This document shows positions 33,013 through 40,353 of a stretch of 64,000 bases of DNA, piece by piece. The number at the start of each line of letters is the position of its first letter. Positions within the stretch are counted from its first letter, which is position 1. The notes under the pieces were generated by a model, which did not search any database, was not told where the DNA came from, and saw only the letters and a list, made by a program, of their open reading frames with translations. Origin of the DNA: G020348385 sp964538085 (lineage in GTDB: Bacteria; Acidobacteriota; Aminicenantia; Aminicenantales; Aminicenantaceae); the NCBI GenBank assembly GCA_964538085.1, contig CAZIDF010000005.1:124001-188000 (forward strand), given 5' to 3'. A program made the translations under genes and the position numbers.

Positions 33013-35094
33013 ATGGGATTTTTGTTTGAGAGCGGTGGACTTGCCCTTCTTAGCGAATATCTGATCAAGAGCTCCGTGATCTTATCCGCTTCGATAGTGC
33101 TGGCCTTTTTGTTGAGGAAAAAATCAGCAGGCCTGAGGCATCTTGTCCTTTCCGTGTTTCTGATCGGGCTCCTATTTTTGCCGATTCTCTCGACTGTCAC
33201 CACGGGTTGGGAAACAAAACTTCTTCCCTCATGGCAAACAGGGGAAGCCGCTGCTCTAGAGTCTGTAGGCACATCTCGAAATTTGAATAGCTTTTCAAAA
33301 ACTTTTGGATCTGAGGTCATAACTTCCGAGATCGACCTGCACATGGAAGGGATCAAAAAAGACTCCTGGTTTGTTTTTGGATTCGCTTCGCTTATGGTTT
33401 GGATCTGTGGATCGATGCTTCTTTTTATTCGAATCGTGTTGGGCATTCACGGGACAAAGCGACTCACACGAGAAGGGCAGGATATTCAGGATTCCTTGTG
33501 GAGGAGACTCCTGTACCGCTTTTTAGAGGCCGTTTCTTTAAGAAGAAAGATCAGTCTTTTGAGTCATGCCAAAACCATGGTTCCTCTCACTTGGGGTGTT
33601 GTCAAACCTGTTGTGATGATGCCGGCAGAATCTAAAAACTGGAGCGAAAATCAGCGTTCTTCCGCCCTTTATCACGAACTCTCTCACATCAAAAGAGGGG
33701 ACTATCTGGTCATGATACTGGCGCGCGTAAGCCGAGCAATCTACTGGTTCAATCCGCTGAGCTGGATCATTTTGGGGATGATCAAGAGGGAACAGGAAAA
33801 AGCCTGTGACGAGCTTGTGTTGAAAGCGGGCATTAAACCATCGACCTATGCTGAAAACCTACTTTTTATCCGGAATTCTGTTTCGGATCATTGGAATCCG
33901 CCCGCGGCTGTTTTAGGTGCGATGAACAAGTCCCACCTGAACGACAGGCTTACGACGATTTTAAAACAGAGGTTCAACCTCAAGGAGGTTCGGATGAAAA
34001 CAAAAGTATTGCTGAGTTTTTTGGCTATCCTTTCTATTTCCTTTATCGGTTTAGCGCGCCCTGGTAATACATCCAGCAGCCAAGCAGAAGCCTTCTCTCC
34101 TGAAAGTGCTTCGATCACAACCTGGGCCGATTCTCACGAGACGTTGGCTTATGAACAGGAACAAGAAAAAAAAGAACAGAAAAAAGAAAAAACCACGCTT
34201 GTTTGGACGGCCAAAGAAGGTGAAAAGGGAACGTATGAAATCATTATAGGCAAGGATGATCCCAAAAAGATCATTTATGTAACATCACCACATTTAGAAC
34301 ACGACAAAGACAAAAACGTGACATGGACGATCAAAGCGGACAAGCTGCATCTTTCTGAGGATGCCAAAAAGATCGAGCTCGATGAGGGATCGGTCATCTA
34401 CATCGATAAAGAGGATGAGGATGGAGTAAAGGTGATCAAGTTCGTTTCCCCACACATACAGGTGAAAAAAGTCGGAAAGGACGGGAAACATGTAGCCGTC
34501 GATGTCGATACATCTTCCCATGTCGAAGTGCATCCCGATGTCCATGTCGTTATCGATACAAAGGAATATGCAAAACTGATAGAGAAAATAAAGGAAAAAC
34601 TGGCCAAGCTTAGGGCTGAGGACCTGGATGCCGATATGAAAGAGATGGAACTCGAGGGCATCGAAGAAACCCTGGAAGAACTGCAAAAAGCTTTCGAAAA
34701 AAAATATGCAAAATCAGAGCATGTCGCTGTCAGTGTCAGCCCCAAAGTTTCCCATTCCTATAAAATCAGAACGAAAGATATCCATATCGATGGTGAAAAA
34801 GATTATCATGCGGTTAGGATCATCAATGATAAGGGAATATTCTCTCTGATCTATCATGCGGAGCTCGGACCGGATCAAAAAAAGGCTTATGAGAAGGCTA
34901 TAAAAAAACTCGAGGATAACCTCCCTGAGGGCTACAACGTCGAATCCACATTCGACGATGATAAGGGCACTCTAATCATCAAAATCACGAAAGATAAAGA
35001 GGCCGTTGAATATAAAGAGGCCGTTGAATCTATAGACACAATAAAGAAGTTAATACACGAGTTCCAGGAAGAACTGGGGAAAATCAAAAAATAA
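33013..35094 (+). CDS. BlaR1-like M56 membrane metalloprotease with unusual sensor domain
   Basis: 693 residues. N-terminal transmembrane helices (YLIKSSVILSASIVLAFLLR; LVLSVFLIGLLFLPILSTV) lead to the cytoplasmic protease with HELSH zinc motif (YHELSHIKRGDYL) and the downstream Glu ligand (EQEKACDELVLKAG), both intact. A further hydrophobic segment (VLLSFLAILSISFIGLARPG) precedes about 330 extracytoplasmic residues that are very rich in Lys, Asp, Glu and His. That part has no penicillin-binding motifs (no SxxK or KTG), so beta-lactam sensing is unlikely. The signal detected is unknown. It is paired with the BlaI repressor. Confidence 0.85.
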   Translation: MGFLFESGGLALLSEYLIKSSVILSASIVLAFLLRKKSAGLRHLVLSVFLIGLLFLPILSTVTTGWETKLLPSWQTGEAAALESVGTSRNLNSFSKTFGSEVITSEIDLHMEGIKKDSWFVFGFASLMVWICGSMLLFIRIVLGIHGTKRLTREGQDIQDSLWRRLLYRFLEAVSLRRKISLLSHAKTMVPLTWGVVKPVVMMPAESKNWSENQRSSALYHELSHIKRGDYLVMILARVSRAIYWFNPLSWIILGMIKREQEKACDELVLKAGIKPSTYAENLLFIRNSVSDHWNPPAAVLGAMNKSHLNDRLTTILKQRFNLKEVRMKTKVLLSFLAILSISFIGLARPGNTSSSQAEAFSPESASITTWADSHETLAYEQEQEKKEQKKEKTTLVWTAKEGEKGTYEIIIGKDDPKKIIYVTSPHLEHDKDKNVTWTIKADKLHLSEDAKKIELDEGSVIYIDKEDEDGVKVIKFVSPHIQVKKVGKDGKHVAVDVDTSSHVEVHPDVHVVIDTKEYAKLIEKIKEKLAKLRAEDLDADMKEMELEGIEETLEELQKAFEKKYAKSEHVAVSVSPKVSHSYKIRTKDIHIDGEKDYHAVRIINDKGIFSLIYHAELGPDQKKAYEKAIKKLEDNLPEGYNVESTFDDDKGTLIIKITKDKEAVEYKEAVESIDTIKKLIHEFQEELGKIKK

Positions 35095-35098
35095 GCCT

Positions 35099-36244
35099 TT
35101 ATATTATTTCCAATTCGTCTTTGGACGGCAGCATGGGAAACTTGGCGTGAGGTTCTGTCTGATACCAGATCGCGACCGAGGAGATGTCATCCTGGAGCGG
35201 AAGGTATCGTCCGCCTGAACGCCAGCCCAGCGCCTGGATCGTGACCCTCAAGTCCTTTTCGAAACGCACAGGATCCATGATGTGCCAGCGGTAAAGGCCG
35301 AACCGCTGCTGGGATTGCCACTGTCCGTCAGGCGTTATGACCTGGGGCATTCCGGCGTATGGGGTTGTGTATTCTTGATACTTTTCATCTACGGTAAATC
35401 CATAGGAACCGCAAAAATAATCTTCGGTCCCGGTCCCGCAAATCGTTGGGAACTTCGAATCACCATCGATGAAAAATTTGATCTCCCCCTCACCCCACCA
35501 TCCGGTGTTGTTGGCCTGCCAGCACATGTAGGTCCCGACAAAATGACCCCATCCTTGGATACCGTCGACGATGGTATAATCTGTCTTGTAGGGCAACGGA
35601 TTGGCGCGTCTGAACTGGGCATGGAAATAAGCCGCATCGTCAGGAACCTCTGTTAGGGTGTAGTTGATCTGGAAGTAAAGGGTCATCTTTTTTTCGTCCA
35701 GATTCTCCATCGTGACCTTGCAGGATTTCCGGAAGGGCATCACCCAATAGCAGTTGAGTCCGCTCCCAGGGTTGACGCAAATCGGAAGGGAGGAGATCTG
35801 AGCGAATTTCCCCCATCCACAGGCAAAAAAATCTCCGACAGGAACTTCAACGGATGGCTCTTTCTCCCCGTCCCAGTAGAACCTCAGGATGGAATAGCGA
35901 AAGTTACCTGCCGGTGTCATCCATATCTGCTGGATTGCGCCTGGACCATCGATCTCGGCCAGGACATAGGTTTGATTGGGCTCGATATGAATGTAGGGGG
36001 AGACTTTCCATCCCTGACCCAGGTCCCGTGCGGCATTCATAGCCAGCCCATCCACAGACATACCGCCTTTGCCCTTTTCGCCGGTGAAATTCTCTGGACT
36101 GATGGAACGGCTTTTGGCATGAGAAAGCCGGTACAGGTTCCCGAGATTGAGGTAGAGTCCATTAAACACTTTTTCCTCCGCTGCATACAAAATTAGGGAA
36201 ACAAACATTAAACTCAGAGCGATAAACACCCATTTTTTCTTCAT
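35099..36244 (-). CDS. GH172 (DUF2961) family glycoside hydrolase-like protein
   Basis: 381 residues with signal peptide (KKKWVFIALSLMFVSLILYA). The DUF2961 core is evident: DGPGAIQQIWMTPAG, RFYWDGEKEPSVEVPVGDFF, GLNCYWVMPFRKSCKVTMEN, GTGTEDYFCGSYGF and the final RSGGRYLPLQDDISSVAIWY. Family enzymes act on furanose-linked oligosaccharides such as difructose anhydrides or arabinofuranosides, with Glu residues as catalysts; the Glu of GTGTEDYF is a candidate. The substrate cannot be told from sequence. AAGGAGG precedes ATG. It is the third gene of a probable minus-strand run with the S10 peptidase and the acyltransferase-like gene. Confidence 0.85.
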   Translation of the reverse strand: MKKKWVFIALSLMFVSLILYAAEEKVFNGLYLNLGNLYRLSHAKSRSISPENFTGEKGKGGMSVDGLAMNAARDLGQGWKVSPYIHIEPNQTYVLAEIDGPGAIQQIWMTPAGNFRYSILRFYWDGEKEPSVEVPVGDFFACGWGKFAQISSLPICVNPGSGLNCYWVMPFRKSCKVTMENLDEKKMTLYFQINYTLTEVPDDAAYFHAQFRRANPLPYKTDYTIVDGIQGWGHFVGTYMCWQANNTGWWGEGEIKFFIDGDSKFPTICGTGTEDYFCGSYGFTVDEKYQEYTTPYAGMPQVITPDGQWQSQQRFGLYRWHIMDPVRFEKDLRVTIQALGWRSGGRYLPLQDDISSVAIWYQTEPHAKFPMLPSKDELEII

Positions 36245-36283
36245 ACTTAACCTCCTTTTTGTCGATTCGATGCAAAGATCGAT

Positions 36284-37867
36284 CTATTTCACTCCAGAAG
36301 CCTCTTTGATGAAAGCGGCAAGATCGCGCTTCAGTTTGACGATGGAAGGCTTGTGGATGTACATCATATGGCCGGCCTCGTAGTAGCCCATTTTGACGCG
36401 ATCTTTGAATTCGCTGTTGAGCCCCATCTGGGCAAAGGTGTATTCTGTGCCGAAGTAAGGAGTGGCCCCGTCATAATAGCCGTTGCAACAGAATACCTGG
36501 AGGTTTTTATTTTCAGCCATGGCCCGTCGCAATGTTTCGGCCACATTCAAGCCCATGCCCATACTGCCGCGCCTCATCTGACTTGGATCCGATGGCATCT
36601 GCGAAAAATTCCAGGGATACACATTCCCGTAAATAGCATAGGGGATATCTTTGACATATTTGAGTTCTTCCCGGAGGTAGTAGTTCAGTGATGTGGAAAA
36701 GGACCCTTGGACGGCGGCGCTCGAAGGATCGAACTCGTAGTTTTCACCGGCTGCGTCATCATCTCGCCCTTTGAACCGGCTGTCCAGTCGCCCGACCGTC
36801 TGCATGTCGTCGCGAAGGAGTTCTTTGACAAAGCGGTCGTGACGGATGCGCAGGTTGGACTGCTTGACATACTCCAGAGAGAGACCTGTAAATGCAGCTA
36901 CCTTTCCTGCTATCTCCTCGTAGCTGTCCTCCGGGAGGTTATTTCCTTTGAGCAGGGCGACAGAATATTCATCGAGAGCAAACTTTTCTGCTGCCTCCAG
37001 AACCTCCTTGAGGGGCTTGTTCTGGAGTTCGGGAGAGAGCTTTTTGTGGTACCACGCCGTAGAAGTGTAATGGGGAAGGAACAGGATATAAGGCATAAGA
37101 TTTCCGGGCATAAACACGATCGTGGAAAAGTCAAGAACCGATGACACCAGCACGATCCCGTTGAGGTACATACCGTGGGTGCGGCCTTGAAGGAAGCCTG
37201 AGAGGCCAGCTGCGCGTGTGGTCCCGTAGCTTTCGCCCAGCACGAACTTGGGAGAATCCCATCTCTCGTTTTTGGTGATGTAAAGGCGGATGAATTCGCC
37301 GACCGATGCGACATCCTCCTCGACTCCGTGGAACTGGCTCTTGTTTTCCCCGGGAAGAGGGCGGCTGTATCCGGTAGAGACCGGATCGATGAAAACGAGG
37401 TCAGTGACATCGATCAGCGAGTTTTCATTGTCGGTCATGCTAAACGGAGGAGAGGTGGAATGTCCCTCATCATCCATGGCGACACGTCGCGGTCCCAGTC
37501 CCCCGAGGTGCAGCCAGACCGAGGAAGATCCTGGCCCGCCGTTAAACGCAAATGTGATGGGCCGTTTGGATGTGTCCTGGATATCGTTTCGGGTGTAAGC
37601 GATGTAGAACATCGAAGCACCGGGTTTTTCGTCCAGCTTATTGACGATCATCTCACCGACTGAAGCGGTGTAGGATACAGTTTTTCCGTCTATCGTGATG
37701 GTATGTTTGGTTATGGATGGAGGTTTAATTTCAGGAGGAACTTTAGTTGCTTCGGGCGGTTTTTTCTGCAACTCCGTCTTTTGTGCCGGTCCTTGATTCC
37801 CATACATCATCACACAGGCAATAATGACAAACAGGAATCCGACGAGCAAGATTGTTCGATTCTTCAT
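36284..37867 (-). CDS. S10-family serine carboxypeptidase-like protein
   Basis: 527 residues, with a signal peptide or lipoprotein-like start (VGFLFVIIACVMMYG) and a Pro/Lys-rich linker. Oxyanion segment FNGGPGSSSVWLHLGGLGPR, nucleophile in LGESYGTTRAAGL, and candidate Asp (CCNGYYDGATPY) and His (YYEAGHMMYIH) give a complete triad in the order Ser-Asp-His. An alpha/beta-hydrolase that removes C-terminal residues from peptides in the periplasm is expected. AGGAGGAAAAAC precedes the ATG. It is 21 bases downstream of the acyltransferase-like gene. Confidence 0.88.
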   Translation of the reverse strand: MKNRTILLVGFLFVIIACVMMYGNQGPAQKTELQKKPPEATKVPPEIKPPSITKHTITIDGKTVSYTASVGEMIVNKLDEKPGASMFYIAYTRNDIQDTSKRPITFAFNGGPGSSSVWLHLGGLGPRRVAMDDEGHSTSPPFSMTDNENSLIDVTDLVFIDPVSTGYSRPLPGENKSQFHGVEEDVASVGEFIRLYITKNERWDSPKFVLGESYGTTRAAGLSGFLQGRTHGMYLNGIVLVSSVLDFSTIVFMPGNLMPYILFLPHYTSTAWYHKKLSPELQNKPLKEVLEAAEKFALDEYSVALLKGNNLPEDSYEEIAGKVAAFTGLSLEYVKQSNLRIRHDRFVKELLRDDMQTVGRLDSRFKGRDDDAAGENYEFDPSSAAVQGSFSTSLNYYLREELKYVKDIPYAIYGNVYPWNFSQMPSDPSQMRRGSMGMGLNVAETLRRAMAENKNLQVFCCNGYYDGATPYFGTEYTFAQMGLNSEFKDRVKMGYYEAGHMMYIHKPSIVKLKRDLAAFIKEASGVK

Positions 37868-37888
37868 GTTTTTCCTCCTATTTATATC

Positions 37889-39043
37889 TCAAAAGAATCT
37901 CCAGAGGGAGTCTTCTGGTTTTTTTTGTTTAAACCTTCCGTAGAGTAGACAAAGGGGGTAGAGGATAATCAGGACCATCAGCCAAATCGGATACATGAAT
38001 GCCAGACCGGAACCTCCTCGCGAAATAAACAATAGCCCGATGATGGCAAAAAAGTAAAGATGCAAGATGTAAAAGAAAAGAGACGATCTTCCGAACACCA
38101 GGAATGGCTTTCCCCAGTGCTGGATCGTGTCTTTCAATTGCGAAATAACCCAAATAATCACGAGACAGAGGCCGAGATTCAACAATATAAAAGCAAGGCT
38201 GGGCGGGTATTTCGTGACGTTCAGAAATGAAATCAAACCAGATCCTTCCGGAGGGTGGATATTTCCGAATCCACCCCACATCCTTATGACAAAAAAGAGC
38301 AAGATAAATGTACTTCCCAAAAAGAAGGCTCGTTTGTAAGCTTGGGTTCGGTCTTTCAGAAGCCATTTTCCGAAAATGAATCCGAACAGGACGATGCCCA
38401 ACCAGGGGATAATGGGATAAAATGACTGAAAGATCCCCGTCTGTCCGGGGAGATAGAGTATCCGAATTAGGGGGGAGTAAAGCTGGGATGCATGACTTGG
38501 ATCGGGGACGAGGAACTCGGTGCCCACAATAATTATCGTGCTGAAGCCAAAGAGCAAAGCTGTTTTTAATCTCAGAAAAAGAGTTCCGATAACCATGGTG
38601 CCCCCGAGGCCGGCAAGAACTCCGAAGTAGATCCAAACGGTTTCGCCAGCACCTGGAGGATGGAAAGTGGTGACTGGCCCCAATACCCATGCAGGATTCT
38701 CAAGAAAGAACTGAAGAAAGATCAGAATAAAGCCGCGATAAAAAAGATGCTGCGAGATTTTTCCTTCGGACCATCCAAGTGATCGACGAGAATTGGCGAA
38801 CAGAACCATCCCTACTCCCATCAAAAAGAAAAAACCAGGAGCGCATATATGGGTAACAAATCGGGTGAGAAATTCAGCGATGTTTTTGTATCGAGGAAGG
38901 GATACGCCCCAAAACTCGCCTGTTGGATGCATTCTGGCCACAAAGTAGTTGGCATGATCGATCGCCATCAGGACTAAGATGAGGCCCCGAAGAATATCCA
39001 GGGGGAGAAGGCGTTTTGATCGAGGATCTGAGGCTGATTCCAT
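37889..39043 (-). CDS. HGSNAT-like membrane protein (DUF1624/COG3503)
   Basis: 384 residues with about ten transmembrane helices. The N-terminal motif LDILRGLILVLMAIDHANYF is the signature of the bacterial relatives of heparan-alpha-glucosaminide N-acetyltransferase, and the ICAPGFFFLMGVGMVLFANS segment follows. These proteins are thought to move acyl groups across the inner membrane; the conserved Asp-His of the first motif is present. Acyl donor and acceptor are unknown. It is the first gene of the minus-strand run with the S10 and GH172 genes, which might hint at modification and turnover of surface glycopeptides (inference). Confidence 0.8.
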   Translation of the reverse strand: MESASDPRSKRLLPLDILRGLILVLMAIDHANYFVARMHPTGEFWGVSLPRYKNIAEFLTRFVTHICAPGFFFLMGVGMVLFANSRRSLGWSEGKISQHLFYRGFILIFLQFFLENPAWVLGPVTTFHPPGAGETVWIYFGVLAGLGGTMVIGTLFLRLKTALLFGFSTIIIVGTEFLVPDPSHASQLYSPLIRILYLPGQTGIFQSFYPIIPWLGIVLFGFIFGKWLLKDRTQAYKRAFFLGSTFILLFFVIRMWGGFGNIHPPEGSGLISFLNVTKYPPSLAFILLNLGLCLVIIWVISQLKDTIQHWGKPFLVFGRSSLFFYILHLYFFAIIGLLFISRGGSGLAFMYPIWLMVLIILYPLCLLYGRFKQKKPEDSLWRFF

Positions 39044-39131
39044 AGAATTGAAAAAATCACTATATCAACAATGAGGATGCTAATCAATATATAAAAGGAT
39101 TGAGAAAATTATACACCACCCCCGTTTTGCT

Positions 39132-39154
39132 GATTTTTCTCGCAGGAGAAAATC
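39132..39154. other. Imperfect palindrome in a divergent intergenic region
   Basis: GATTTTTCTC (39132-39141) and GAGAAAATC (39146-39154) pair with one bulged T around a 4-base loop. It lies between the divergent acyltransferase-like and regulator genes, so it could be an operator or a leader hairpin. Confidence 0.35.
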
Positions 39155-39289
39155 CCTTGCCACTGTCAGATGATACCGACAATACTACTTTTAGTAATCA
39201 TAAATATAATATTTCGAACTGCGTGTGTCAACCAAAAATGGGGTTTTTTTTAAATATTTTATTTAGTATTATTTAGAAAGGAGGAAGCC

Positions 39290-39607
39290 GTGTTAAAAAA
39301 ATACCAAGTTTTGATTCCTGATTGGTTGGAAGACTATATAAAATACGTGGCCGAAAGGTATGACCTGAGCATTTCTGAAATCATCAGAGCAGAGATTTGC
39401 TTCGCCGTCATTAGCCAGGTATCCCACTTTTACCCTGAATACAAAGCGGGGATTTCCAGCGTAGAACTTTTGGAAGCGTTCAAGAAAAATTTGGGCAAAG
39501 ACTTTGAAAGGGAAGAAATCCATAAGATCTTGTCCAAGGTGTATTTCGAGACAAGAAAAGCAGTGGAATACCGGTTGTCCAGAGAACTTCCCTCAGAAAA
39601 TATATAG
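39290..39607 (+). CDS. Small ribbon-helix-helix-like regulator
   Basis: 105 residues. The N-terminal part, KKYQVLIPDWLEDYIKYVAE then RYDLSISEIIRAEICFAVIS, has the strand-helix-helix order of CopG/MetJ-type DNA-binding proteins, with the usual 'S-x-S-E-I-I-R' second helix. The remaining ~55 residues are helical and charged. The GTG start is supported by AAAGGAGG five bases upstream. No toxin gene is adjacent. The downstream lipoprotein starts 20 bases later and may be co-transcribed. Confidence 0.65.
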   Translation: MLKKYQVLIPDWLEDYIKYVAERYDLSISEIIRAEICFAVISQVSHFYPEYKAGISSVELLEAFKKNLGKDFEREEIHKILSKVYFETRKAVEYRLSRELPSENI

Positions 39608-39626
39608 CCATTTGTTTATTGAACTA

Positions 39627-40093
39627 GTGACTTGTCGAAGATTCTTTGTTGTCTTTTGTTTGATTTCAGTCGTTTTTTTGTGTGCCTGCCAAAAAGAAAC
39701 CTCGGAAAAAATGCTACTACCTGAACCTTCGGAACCTGTCATCCTGTCTTTCGATGTTTATAATCATACCCAAGGTTTTCTGACGAACTTTAAAAAAACA
39801 AAGGATCCGGGGGACCTAATTACGATCAAGATCAGCGATCTCGATGTCGAGGAAGTGGACGAGAACAGAATGGTCGTTAGAGCGGATCGGTTTGGCGCAT
39901 GGGTAGCGTTTAGTCAAAAAGGAGTGGTCCAGTTCGAGGCTCCGAAGGCAAACAAAAGTTACACTCTACTAGGCTGAATGATATCGGAGGGAGAGATACG
40001 GCTACACTTATCACGGATCCAGACACAAGGAATCTTAACGATTTGGGAAAAGACCTGCTAGCTTATGTTTTTGTCAAGGACGAGAAAATCTAA
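39627..40093 (+). pseudogene. Secreted lipoprotein gene with an apparent frameshift
   Basis: From a GTG at 39627 the product begins TCRRFFVVFCLISVVFLCAC, a signal peptide with lipobox LCAC, then a beta-rich domain up to KANKSYTLLG and a TGA at 39975. The next frame continues coherently from about 39965 as TRLNDIGGRDTATLITDPDT, then RNLNDLGKDLLAYVFVKDEK and a TAA at 40091. One missing base near 39966 would join them as SYTLTRLNDIGGRDTATL, an immunoglobulin-like closing pattern. So either the gene is broken or the assembly has a one-base error. The function is unknown. Confidence 0.6.
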
Positions 40094-40111
40094 AAATGTT
40101 TGCTTATTTTC

Positions 40112-40255
40112 TTAGAGGAGAGGGTGGTGCTGGCTGTTGAGGAATCTAAGCAACGGCGAGATGCGAGATTCGCTGTAACTGCTGGAACCTTGCCCAGCCA
40201 GCCCAACAAGGCATTTTAAGTGTGCCAGAAAGGAGCCTAGGAGACAATCGCCTCA
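40112..40255 (+). ncRNA. Candidate structured RNA upstream of the histidine kinase
   Basis: This non-coding stretch is GC-richer than its surroundings and can fold: GCTGGCT (40129-40135) with AGCCAGC (40196-40202) encloses two hairpins, GTTG/CAAC (40136-40139 with 40151-40154) and GCGA/TCGC (40163-40166 with 40170-40173). A third, GGCA/TGCC (40210-40213 with 40223-40226), follows. No known riboswitch core (TPP, SAM, cobalamin, glycine, cyclic-di-GMP) is recognised. The class is unknown and the call rests on pairing by eye. Confidence 0.35.
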
Positions 40256-40318
40256 AAGGGTGATATGTGGGGTGATTTTTCTATATTTATCATCCCCTAA
40301 ATCATCCCTAAAGGTGAT
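40255..40318. repeat. Dispersed motif cluster, copy B (inverted pairs of ATCAyCCCyTAA)
   Basis: AAAGGGTGAT (40255-40264) and GTGGGGTGAT (40267-40276) are followed in inverted orientation by ATCATCCCCTAA (40289-40300) and ATCATCCCTAAA (40301-40312), then AGGTGAT. The 12-base period and the inversion make a long imperfect hairpin just before the kinase gene. It matches copies at 6470-6493 and 48197-48227. Confidence 0.55.
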
Positions 40319-40353
40319 TGTCAATTTTTTTATCCCTTGTAATATTATTTTTG

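Noticed and set aside
40120..40220. T-box or integron attC site
   Set aside because: AGGGTGG resembles a T-box antiterminator and GCCCAAC resembles an attC core, but the order and partner sequences of either element are missing.
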